A DNA stretch of 64,000 nucleotides from Roseimaritima ulvae (lineage in GTDB: Bacteria > Planctomycetota > Planctomycetia > Pirellulales > Pirellulaceae). Under the pieces are notes generated by a model, which was not told the origin of the DNA, made no database searches, and saw only the letters and a program-made list of their open reading frames with translations. Shown here in pieces: positions 36,296 to 44,267 of this stretch. The stretch lies in the NCBI RefSeq assembly GCF_008065135.1, contig NZ_CP042914.1:3472001-3536000 (forward strand). Direction: 5' to 3'. The position numbers and the translations under genes are program-made. The stretch's first letter is position 1; each line of letters opens with the position of its first letter.

Positions 36296-37789
36296 ATGAA
36301 CGCCGATGGGAAGTCTGATGGGGTCGTAGTACCGTCGACGCAGACGAACAACGCGGGGACTGAACCCGCCGCGGAGTCTGTCGAGGAAAGGGCCCCAGCG
36401 AAGAGGAACGTCTTGCAGTCTGATCGGACCCGTGCTCCGTCGCGGAAACGAAACCGATCCCTCGGACTGCATGGCGTGCGCGAAACAGCTCGGATTCATC
36501 CCGAGCTGAAGTTCACGTCGCTGCTTCATCACATCGATGTTTGCATGCTGCATACCGCCTTCGACGAGTTGAAGAAAGATGCGGCAGCGGGCGTTGATGA
36601 AGAAACATGGCGAGAATACGAACCAGGCCGCGAAGATCGGATCGCCGATCTCCACGGTCGCATTCACCGGGGAGCCTACCGGGCGAAACCCTCGAAGCGT
36701 CTTTACATCGCCAAAGCCGACGGTCGGAAACGCCCGATCGGGATCGCATCGCTGGAGGACAAGATTGTCCAGAAGGCGACCGTGCTGGTGCTGCAATGCG
36801 TTTATGAGCAGGATTTTCTCGGCTTCAGTTACGGCTTCCGCCCGCGACGCAGCCAGCACGATGCGCTTGATGCGCTAACGGTCGGCCTGCGACGCAAGAA
36901 GGTGAACTGGGTGTTGGACGCCGACGTGGAAGGCTTCTTTGACACGATCGACCACCAGTGGTTGCTCACGTTCTTGGAGCATCGCATCGGCGACAAGCGC
37001 ATTCTCCGTCTGGTCCGCAAATGGCTTCGTGCCGGGGTCAGCGAAGAGGGCGAGTGGTCCAAGACAGACGTAGGAACGCCGCAAGGGGCCGTGGTTTCAC
37101 CGCTGCTCGCCAACGTGTACCTGCACTATGTTTTCGACCTTTGGATTCAGTGGTGGCGCAGTCAACGCGGGCGAGGCGACGTGGTCGTGATTCGTTACGC
37201 GGACGACTTTGTGATTGGCTTTGAACGGAAAGCGGAAGCGGAGGCATGTCTCAAGGAGCTACGCCACCGCTTTGGCAAGTACGGCTTGAAGCTACACGAC
37301 GAGAAGACGCGTTTGATCGAGTTCGGCCGCTATGCGGCTGAACGTCGAGCGTCACGAGGGCAGGGGCGACCGGAAACGTTCGACTTTCTTGGCTTTACTC
37401 ATCGCTGCGGCACGAACCGGCGAGACGGCTGGTTCGCGATTCACCGCGAAACGATGACGAAGCGCCTGCGTGCAACGCTCGCTAAGCTCAAGCAGAAACT
37501 TCGCCGGCGTCGTCACTGGCCGACAGGCGAGGTGGGCACATGGCTACGCCGCGTGCTGCAGGGTTGGCTGAACTATCATGCCATCCCCGGCAACATGCGT
37601 CAGATGCAGGTGTTCCGTCGCGAAGTCGGCAAGATGTGGTTGAATGAACTTCGACGCAGGTCGCAGCGCTCACGCTGGACGTGGGTGCGCATGAGGCGCC
37701 TGATCGAGAAGTACTTTCCTCCACTGCGGGTGATCCACCCGTACCCCAACATCCGCTTTCGCGCTCGACTCAACGCAGGAGCCGTATGA
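36296..37789 (+). CDS. ltrA: Group II intron reverse transcriptase/maturase
   Basis: 497 residues. Reverse-transcriptase blocks in order: KRLYIAKADGRKRPIGIASLEDKIVQ, GFSYGFRPRRSQHDAL, VLDADVEGFFDTIDH, GTPQGAVVSPLLANVYLHYVFD, then the catalytic Y-A-D-D in VIRYADDFVIGF, and KLHDEKTRLIEFG. The maturase (domain X) region is TFDFLGFTHR ... LRRVLQGWLNYHAIPGN. The C-terminus ends without an HNH endonuclease (H-N-H cysteine/histidine pairs absent), so retrohoming would use strand targets without second-strand cleavage. It is encoded in intron domain IV, and its stop codon lies inside domain V. The enzyme helps splicing and copies the intron into new DNA sites. All catalytic residues are intact, so it may be active. 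Confidence 0.95.
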   Translation: MNADGKSDGVVVPSTQTNNAGTEPAAESVEERAPAKRNVLQSDRTRAPSRKRNRSLGLHGVRETARIHPELKFTSLLHHIDVCMLHTAFDELKKDAAAGVDEETWREYEPGREDRIADLHGRIHRGAYRAKPSKRLYIAKADGRKRPIGIASLEDKIVQKATVLVLQCVYEQDFLGFSYGFRPRRSQHDALDALTVGLRRKKVNWVLDADVEGFFDTIDHQWLLTFLEHRIGDKRILRLVRKWLRAGVSEEGEWSKTDVGTPQGAVVSPLLANVYLHYVFDLWIQWWRSQRGRGDVVVIRYADDFVIGFERKAEAEACLKELRHRFGKYGLKLHDEKTRLIEFGRYAAERRASRGQGRPETFDFLGFTHRCGTNRRDGWFAIHRETMTKRLRATLAKLKQKLRRRRHWPTGEVGTWLRRVLQGWLNYHAIPGNMRQMQVFRREVGKMWLNELRRRSQRSRWTWVRMRRLIEKYFPPLRVIHPYPNIRFRARLNAGAV

Positions 37790-37851
37790 GGTAATTCTTC
37801 TAGTACGGATCTGTGCGGGGGGCCGCCGGTAACGGCGGTCCCTACCGCGAA
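37779..37851 (+). ncRNA. Group II intron domains V and VI
   Basis: Domain V, 37779-37812: GAGCCGTATGAGG ... TAGTACGGATCT, 34 nt with the C-C-G-T-A/T-A-C-G-G stem. Domain VI: GGGGGGCCGCCGG, loop TAAC, GGCGGTCCCTACCGCG, carrying the candidate branch-point A on its 3' side. The maturase stop codon TGA (37787-37789) is inside domain V. Confidence 0.88.
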
Positions 37852-39060
37852 AAAATGGGGCTCTGTCTTGGCGCGGGGCACCACTGGACCGCGCAAGCTC
37901 TTCTTGTCCTTAATTTTCCTGCCCATACTGACCGGGCATCATCTTTTTTTGGGCCAGTCTTTCTGCGACGGCAGTGGTGGATGGTGCGGCGGGGGGCGTT
38001 GGGGATGGAGGACGTATGCGCCGGCGCCTGCGGCTGCGGGTTAAACGATTGCTCTGCTGATGATGGGGGACTGACCGGGCTCGCTGATTCTTCTTGTCCT
38101 CAATATTTGTGTTCACTCCGACCGTCGCTGCTGGACTGCGCTAGATCATTCTGTTGTCTGCTCAGCTTTTGTTGCGGCGGGGACCGGCGCCGTGCGGGGC
38201 GGAAGGTAGGAAAATTGGGGGTAGGAAAATGGGGCTCTGTCTTGGCGCGGGGCACCACTGGACCGCGCAAGCTCTTCTTGTCCTTAATTTTCCTGCCCAT
38301 ACTGACCGGGCATCATCTTTTTGTTGGCCAGTCTATCTGCGTCGGCAGTGGTGGATGGTTCGGCGGGGGGCGTTGGGGATGGAGGACGTATGCGCCGGCG
38401 CCTGCGGCTACGGGTTAAACGATTGCTCGGCTAGTGATGGGGGACTGACCGGGTTCGCTGATTCTTCTTGTCCTTAATCTTCCTGACCATACTGACCGGG
38501 CAACATCTTCTTGTCAGCCAGTCTATCTGCGTCGGTAATGGTGGATGGTGCGGCGGGGGGGGCTTGGTGATGGAGGACGTATGCGCCGGCGCCTGCGGCT
38601 ACGGGTTAAACGATTGCTCGGCCAATGATGGGGGCTGACCGGGCTCGCTGATTCTTCTTGTCCTCAATCTTCCTGCCCATACTGACCGGGCAAGAGCTTT
38701 TTGTTGGCCAGTCTATCTGCGTCGGCAATGGTGGATGGTGCGGCGGGGGGCGTTGGTGATGGAGGACGTATGCGCCGGCGCCTGCGGCTGCGGGTTAAAC
38801 GATTGCTCTGCTGATGATGGGGGACTGACCGGGCTCGCTGATTCTTCTTGTCCTCAATCTTCCTGCCCATGCTGACCGGGCAACATCTTTTTGTTGGCCA
38901 GTCTATCTGCGTCGGCAATGGTGGATGGTGCGGCGGGGGACGTTGGTGATGGAGGGCGTATGCGCGGGCGCCTGCGGCTGCGGGTTAAACGATTGCTCGG
39001 CTGATGATGGGGGACTGACCGGGCTCGCTGATTCTTCTTGTCCTGAATGTTGCTGCCTAC
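37852..39060. repeat. Tandem repeat array, about 188-bp units, right of the group II intron
   Basis: After the right half of the interrupted copy, the landmark CAGTCTATCTGCGTCGG (with small changes) recurs at about 37956, 38330, 38518, 38707 and 38897; the last four are spaced 187-190 bp. Each unit runs: TGGTGGATGGTGCGGCGGGG, GATGGAGGACGTATGCGC, CGCCTGCGGCTRCGGGTTAAACGATTG, GGGGGACTGACCGGGCTCGC, TTCTTGTCCTCAATCTTCC, CATACTGACCGGGCAAC. The first interval is longer because it includes the GGTAGGAAAATTGGGGG module. Single-base differences between units show they are not freshly copied. No protein is supported. Confidence 0.93.
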
Positions 39061-39363
39061 ATTTTTGGCCGCGCTCTAGATCCTCCGCCGGGGACTTGGC
39101 CTCCGTGCCGGGAACGCCGGAATCTTCTTGCGACGCTCGACGATATCGCCCGATGGGTTCGGGACGACCACGCCAGAGGTTGACGAATTTGCGCCCCTCT
39201 GGGTGGTGGGGGGCGGGCGTTTTGTTTGTTGAAATCCAGGAAAAATCTTACAAAAACTGGTGTTCCCCTCCCTTTGGCGGCTTCTCTGTCCGATAAGAGG
39301 GTCAGGTTGTAGCGATTCCGAGGGTTGTATGGATTGTGTGTCCTGTCAACGAAGGATGGGGAC
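39061..39363. other. Leader region of the barrel/beta-helix gene
   Basis: The repeat array ends near 39055. The 300 bases to the next ATG carry no supported gene. CCCCTCTGGGTGGTGGGGGG at about 39197 is a G-rich stretch. GAAGGATGGGGAC immediately before ATG at 39364 is a strong ribosome site. A promoter is likely around 39230-39330, but no clear -10/-35 pair was found. Confidence 0.4.
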
Positions 39364-41613
39364 ATGCGGGAAGTCAATGTGCTGATTGGGAGCCTTCGAA
39401 TCGGGCTGTTGGTCGTTGTCGTAGCGGCGGCGCTGGGGCCGGCTTTGGCTGCTGCACAGGGGATGACGAGCGATCACGTTCCGACGACCCGCAGCGGTTC
39501 GGTTGAGCACGGCGACACGTTTCGCGCTTACACGTCGTTGGCCGGTCAGTTGGGCGACCCCAACCGTGTGCACGCCAATCTGTTTGTGCCCTTGCTGGCC
39601 GATCGCGATAGCCTGTTGTTCGCCGACGTGCGAGGCCAGTACATGGCCGGCGGCGGGGGCGAAGGCAACTGGGGTTTAGCTTACCGAGAAATGTTTGATG
39701 ACCGCTTCATCCTGGGCGTCTATGGCTTCTATGACCTGAAACAGTCGGCTCATGAAAACACGTTTCACCAGGGCACGCTGGGCGCGGAAATGCTGAGCGA
39801 TCGGTGGGATGTTCGTGGCAATCTGTACCTGCCCGAAGGCGGATCGGCTCAAGCCGTGGCGGCGACCGCGGTGGTTTCCGATGGAAACCTGGTGGTGCAA
39901 AACAATATCGAACGAGCCTACCACGGTATCGACGCGGAGGTCGGGGCGTTGCTGTGCCGGCTGCCGCAGTGTGGCGACAGTGAGCTCCGCTGTTTTGCTG
40001 GCGGCTACCATTTCGACACGCACTCCGCAGCCGCTCGCTCGATCAGCGGTCCGCGGCTGCGAGCCGAATGGCGTTCGTTCGACCTGCCGATGCTGGCCCT
40101 CGATTCACGACTGACCATCGGCATTCAGTACCAATACGACAGCGTGCGTGATTCGCAAACGTCCGCCACGTTTGCGATCCGCATGCCGTTTGGATTCGAC
40201 CGCCAACGACATCGTCGGATGACGCGGATGCAGCGCCGGATGACCGACGTCATCGTTCGCGATGCGGATGTGGTAACGCATGTCACGCCTCGGCCCGGCG
40301 GTCAGGAGACGGCGCTGCATGCGGTATACGATTTTGAGATCGGGTCGGTGACGGTACTGGACGCCGACACCTCCGACTTGCCGGGCGCCGTGGCCGCGGC
40401 CACCACAACGTCGGTGATCGTCGACGGAGGGCGAGGCCAGATCTCGCTATCGGATCCGATCGAAGTCCAAGACGGGCAACAATTGTTGGGCGGCGGCTTG
40501 CAGGTTAAGGGCGCCGATACGGGCGTGCTGGCGACCTTTGGCACGCCGGTAACGCTGCGTGGCACCGACCCCACGCAATCGGTGATTTTGACGGCCGACA
40601 ACAGCGTGATCTCCGGCTTTAACATCTACGGCGGCCTACACGGTATCTCCAGCGAACTGCCCGGCGGGTTGGACAATCTGAACGACGTATTGATCATCGG
40701 CAACAACGTCACCGGAGCAGAGGAGAGCGGGTTTCGCTTTGGCGAATTGGACGGCGACAGCGTGATCGCTCACAACCGCGCCACCGATAACGGAGGACAC
40801 GGTTTTGACATTGAGAAAAACGAAGGGGTGTTCGTGCAGAACAATGCGCTTGGCAACGCAGAAAACGGCTTCGACCTGTTCGATAACGACGGCGACGTGT
40901 CGCTGAACCGGTCGCTGCGAAACGGCGGCTTTGGGTTCTTTGCCGACGACAACTCTGGAGCCATCGAAGAGAACGAATCGTACGAAAACGAGATGAGTGG
41001 TTTCGATTTTCTTAACAACACCGGCTCGATCGCTCACAACCTCTCGGCCGACAATGGCGGCCAGGGCTATACCTTCGCCAGCAATTTTGGCGTCGTCGAA
41101 AGCAACGCCGCCTTCGACAACGGTTCCTTCGGCTTCGACTTTGACGCCAACGATGGCGTCGTCAAGCATAATCTAGCCTTCGACAACGGCGGCGTGGGCT
41201 TCGACTTCACCGACAACCTGGGCGACTTCCACGGCAATATCGCAACCGGAAACGCAGACACCGGTTTCGACTTCATTGCCAACACCGGCCGATTCTTCGA
41301 CAACGAAGCGGTCGACAACGGAGACGTGGGCTTCGACTTTACCGAAAACTTGGGATTGTTTCAGGCCAACATTGCCAACAACAACGCCGCCGAAGGATTC
41401 GACTTTACCGACAACTGGGATCGCTTCTTGGCCAACCAGGCGATCGAAAACGGCAGCGATGGATTTTGGTTTGATGAAAATCTGCTCGGCGGAACCTTTG
41501 CTGACAACGTGGCCAATGACAACGACGGGGCGGGATACGACGGTGTCAACAGCGGCACGGCGGTCAACAACACGGGCAGCAACAACCAGGGTGGCGGAAA
41601 CACGTTCCCGTAA
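39364..41613 (+). CDS. Inverse-autotransporter-like barrel protein with right-handed beta-helix passenger
   Basis: 749 residues from ATG at 39364 (MREVNVLIGSLRIGLLV). Signal peptide about 1-30. Residues about 45-285 resemble the beta-domain of intimin/invasin-type inverse autotransporters: LFVPLLADRDSLLFADVRGQ, NWGLAYREMFDDRFILGVYGFYD, TLGAEMLSDRWDVRGNLYLP. A linker follows, then from about 380 a parallel beta-helix of 22-23-residue rungs, with a repeated G-F-D-F-x-x-N-x-G pattern (for example GFDFTDNLGDFHGNIATGN), about 13-14 rungs, like NosD/PbH1 repeats. The passenger lies C-terminal to the barrel, as in inverse autotransporters. It is probably surface-exposed for adhesion or polysaccharide binding; beta-helices of this type can also be polysaccharide-active enzymes. 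It is followed 69 bp on by a TonB-dependent receptor. Confidence 0.8.
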   Translation: MREVNVLIGSLRIGLLVVVVAAALGPALAAAQGMTSDHVPTTRSGSVEHGDTFRAYTSLAGQLGDPNRVHANLFVPLLADRDSLLFADVRGQYMAGGGGEGNWGLAYREMFDDRFILGVYGFYDLKQSAHENTFHQGTLGAEMLSDRWDVRGNLYLPEGGSAQAVAATAVVSDGNLVVQNNIERAYHGIDAEVGALLCRLPQCGDSELRCFAGGYHFDTHSAAARSISGPRLRAEWRSFDLPMLALDSRLTIGIQYQYDSVRDSQTSATFAIRMPFGFDRQRHRRMTRMQRRMTDVIVRDADVVTHVTPRPGGQETALHAVYDFEIGSVTVLDADTSDLPGAVAAATTTSVIVDGGRGQISLSDPIEVQDGQQLLGGGLQVKGADTGVLATFGTPVTLRGTDPTQSVILTADNSVISGFNIYGGLHGISSELPGGLDNLNDVLIIGNNVTGAEESGFRFGELDGDSVIAHNRATDNGGHGFDIEKNEGVFVQNNALGNAENGFDLFDNDGDVSLNRSLRNGGFGFFADDNSGAIEENESYENEMSGFDFLNNTGSIAHNLSADNGGQGYTFASNFGVVESNAAFDNGSFGFDFDANDGVVKHNLAFDNGGVGFDFTDNLGDFHGNIATGNADTGFDFIANTGRFFDNEAVDNGDVGFDFTENLGLFQANIANNNAAEGFDFTDNWDRFLANQAIENGSDGFWFDENLLGGTFADNVANDNDGAGYDGVNSGTAVNNTGSNNQGGGNTFP

Positions 41614-41682
41614 CGTGCTTGGGCAACCGGATAGAGCACACACGAGTTAGCTTTAGAGCACACCGATGGAGTCGCGAGCAGG

Positions 41683-44028
41683 ATGCCGCACCAATTGATC
41701 ATTCAACGCCTCCGCTGCCGGCACTGGTTTGCCGGACCGCTAGCGGTGAGTTTGCTGATCGTAAACTCGCTGAGCATATCGGCGCAACAATTTGCGCCGC
41801 AGATGCAGGCACCGTGGGCGCCAGCCGCGCAGCGTCCGGCCGGCGCTGCACCGCTGGCACTAGGTCATGCACCCGATCATGCCGCAGATGATTTTCGGGG
41901 GGCTGATGACGCGGACACGGCGTTGGCGGCGGACGAGCGGATCGCGAAGCTGTTTGGGCAGGTCGATCAAGTGGACGATCTGCCGGAGGGGCGAGCTCCG
42001 TTGGCCCGATCGCCGGCTGCCGATGCCGTGTTCCGCGACGAAGCGCTGGGCCGTCGCACGGCGGACGTCGGGGACCTGCTGCGTCGATCCAAAGCCGCTC
42101 ACGGGGTGACCATTCAAAACCGAACACCAATCGTCAGTGACACTCGCGTCCGCGGACAGCGTGTCGGTCAAGTGTTGGCCTCGGGGTCCTACTGGGCTCC
42201 GGCACGAATGGACTTGGATACGATGATGAGTAAGATCGATTCGCGGCTGGTCCAGGATTCGATTTTGATCAAAGGACCCTATGCGACTCGCTACGGTCCC
42301 GGTTTTCGCTTCGTCGACTTGGAATTCCTGCAATCGCCGCGGTACTTTGATGGATATGAAGGGCATGGCGCGACCAGTGCGACGTACAGCACCAATGGTG
42401 AACAGGTCTACGGACGACAATCGTTTTGGGGCGGCGCCGAGGACTATGGGTTCCACATCAGTTACGGGCACCGCACGGGCAACGATTACGAAACCGGCCA
42501 GGACGGATTTTTTATTCCAGCCAGTTATAAGTCACGCGATTTGTTTGTCGCGCTGGGGGTCGATTTAAGCGACAACGAATCGATCGAATTCAACGCCTTG
42601 CGGTTGGACCAGACCGATCTGGAGTTCCCGGGGTTGGTGACCGACCTGAACTTTTTGATCACCGACGGCTACGAAGTGACCTACAGCAACGATGCGCCCG
42701 GGTTTGCGGATCGTTTCACGGCGGAAGTCTGGTACAACCGCACGCGATTCGAAGGCGACACCAAACGGCCGGGTAAGGCTCGCCAGATTCCTTCGCTGGT
42801 CGACGCGTTCCAACCTTCGTTCCTGGGCGCGGCAGATGGTTATACGGTCACCGATGGCGACGCTCTGTCGGCCGGCTACCGATTTGAGTCCACTTTCCTT
42901 ACCTGTGACGAACAGATCTCGGTGGGCACCGACATGATCTATCTGAATCAGGAGCTGAACGAATACGATCACTTTGACCCCGACCCCAATGACAACAACT
43001 TCCCCATTCCCCGCAGCGACGCGCTGGATCTGGGCGTGTACTTAGAACGAGCCTTGCAGTACAGCGAAACGCTGTTGCTGACCACGGGGGTCCGCATGGA
43101 CGGAGTGTTTTCCGATTCTCGAGACATCGTGCAGGGCGTGCCGGAACCGCTAAGTGTGTATGAAGAGTCGCGATTGGATCAACAATTCCTGTTGGGAGCG
43201 GCTTACCTGACGGCCGACCGCGACTTGGGCGCGGGCTGGTCGAGCAACGCGGGGATGGGGTTTGCCATGCGTCAACCGACGCTGACGGAAATGTATGCCG
43301 AGTACACGTTCATCGGATCGTTGCAACGCGGCTTGACCTTCCTGGACGGCGACCCCAAGCTGCGTCCCGAACGGCTGTACCAATTGGACGCGGGGCTTCA
43401 GTACTGCGATGACGCTGTTCAAATGGGCGTGCATGGGCACCATGCGTGGATCGAGAACTATATCACCTACGATGTGTTTGACCCGGCGGGCACGATCGAT
43501 GGATTCCAGCAGGGGGCCTCTTTCGTCAACACCGACTTGGCGACGTTGAGTGGTTTTGAGACCTATGCCCAGCTGGAGGTCACGTCGATGCTTTCGCTGT
43601 TCGGAGTGCTGACGTTTGTGGAAGGTCGAGATCATTCGCGGCTGGAACCTTCGCGTCATACGGGATTGGACTACCGCAGCGACAACAGCACGGTCGAAGA
43701 GGAACCGCTGCCCGGCATCGCCCCCATGGAAGCTCGTCTGGGTTGTTTGGTTCAGGATCCGTCGCCAGAGGATCGCTGGGGCGTGGAGTTTATGGCGCGA
43801 GTGGTGGACAACCAGGATCGCATCGCGGCCACGCTGCAAGAGATCGAAACGCCGGGATTTACGGTTTACAACATTCGCACCTACCAGCGTTACGGGACGT
43901 TGTTGGTGACGGCCGGTGTGGAAAACCTGACCGACAAGTTCTACCGCGAACACATCGACTACCGCTCGGGCTTGGGCGTCTTTCGGCCGGGCGTGAGTTT
44001 TTACTTCGGTGGCGAGCTAACGTATTGA
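41683..44028 (+). CDS. TonB-dependent outer-membrane receptor
   Basis: 781 residues. Signal peptide with a hydrophobic core at about 18-33 (PLAVSLLIVNSLSISAQ). After a 90-residue low-complexity N-terminal region comes the plug: DVGDLLRRSKAAHGVTIQNRTPIVSDTRVRGQRVGQVL and then the D-S-I-L-I-K-G-P-Y-A-T-R-Y-G-P-G block that corresponds to the I-E-V-L-x-G-P-x-S-x-L-Y-G motif. The rest is a beta-barrel with typical features: GMGFAMRQPTLTEMYA, LRPERLYQLDAGLQY, and the C-terminal VTAGVENLTDKFYREH ... RPGVSFYFGGELTY. No clear TonB box is seen. It imports a substrate across the outer membrane with TonB energy; the substrate is unknown. No TonB/ExbBD gene is in the window. Probably an operon with the preceding barrel protein. 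Confidence 0.9.
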   Translation: MPHQLIIQRLRCRHWFAGPLAVSLLIVNSLSISAQQFAPQMQAPWAPAAQRPAGAAPLALGHAPDHAADDFRGADDADTALAADERIAKLFGQVDQVDDLPEGRAPLARSPAADAVFRDEALGRRTADVGDLLRRSKAAHGVTIQNRTPIVSDTRVRGQRVGQVLASGSYWAPARMDLDTMMSKIDSRLVQDSILIKGPYATRYGPGFRFVDLEFLQSPRYFDGYEGHGATSATYSTNGEQVYGRQSFWGGAEDYGFHISYGHRTGNDYETGQDGFFIPASYKSRDLFVALGVDLSDNESIEFNALRLDQTDLEFPGLVTDLNFLITDGYEVTYSNDAPGFADRFTAEVWYNRTRFEGDTKRPGKARQIPSLVDAFQPSFLGAADGYTVTDGDALSAGYRFESTFLTCDEQISVGTDMIYLNQELNEYDHFDPDPNDNNFPIPRSDALDLGVYLERALQYSETLLLTTGVRMDGVFSDSRDIVQGVPEPLSVYEESRLDQQFLLGAAYLTADRDLGAGWSSNAGMGFAMRQPTLTEMYAEYTFIGSLQRGLTFLDGDPKLRPERLYQLDAGLQYCDDAVQMGVHGHHAWIENYITYDVFDPAGTIDGFQQGASFVNTDLATLSGFETYAQLEVTSMLSLFGVLTFVEGRDHSRLEPSRHTGLDYRSDNSTVEEEPLPGIAPMEARLGCLVQDPSPEDRWGVEFMARVVDNQDRIAATLQEIETPGFTVYNIRTYQRYGTLLVTAGVENLTDKFYREHIDYRSGLGVFRPGVSFYFGGELTY

Positions 44029-44046
44029 GCGGAGAGCCAGCGCACG

Positions 44047-44267
44047 GTAGCTACCTTCGCCAGAAGGTGGGGAGGGGCGGGCGCGCAAGCGTTTGGGGGC
44101 AGGGAGGGACTTAGTAGCATTGAATTATTAAGAGGACCAACTTCACCCTCCCTCTGGGAGGGGCGAGCGTCAGCGAGGGGAGGGTTTTTCGGCTGCCGAC
44201 AATGGTCCTGACGACCTGCAAGTCCAACGCACCCTCCGCGCTCGTTCCTCGCGACCCTCCCAGGGGG
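44047..44267. repeat. REP and CCCTC/GAGGG repeats left of the ISL3 element
   Basis: GTAG hairpin at 44047-44070 (arms ACCTTC/GAAGGT), a CCCTC...GAGGG family copy at about 44146-44192, and the left part of another at about 44230-44267 whose right part continues after the insertion sequence at 45578. No gene. Confidence 0.9.

Larger units (their letters stand above)
35912..37851 (+). mobile_element. Group II intron (about 1,940 bp) inserted in a composite repeat
   Basis: 5' end GTGCGCCGGGATAAAACCGG at 35912 fits the group II GUGYG consensus. The maturase lies at 36296-37789, and domains V and VI follow at 37779-37851. Boundaries come from comparison with the uninterrupted repeat at 38218-38234, where GGGGGTAGG runs straight into AAAATGGGGCTCTG; here those two halves are at 35903-35911 and 37852-37865. 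By this test the intron ends ...CCGCGAA, slightly off the usual AY 3' end, so a shift of one or two bases is possible. Spliced RNA would restore the repeat sequence. Confidence 0.88.

Noticed and set aside
37852-39060. CRISPR array
   Set aside because: The period is about 188 bp with the whole unit conserved. There are no short repeats with unique spacers and no cas genes.
24880-39060. Family of small minus-strand ORFs beginning MGRKIEDKK or MNTNIKDKK
   Set aside because: They are translations of the TTCTTGTCCTNAATNTTCC repeat. They occur only within repeat copies, vary in length and frame, and have no ribosome sites.
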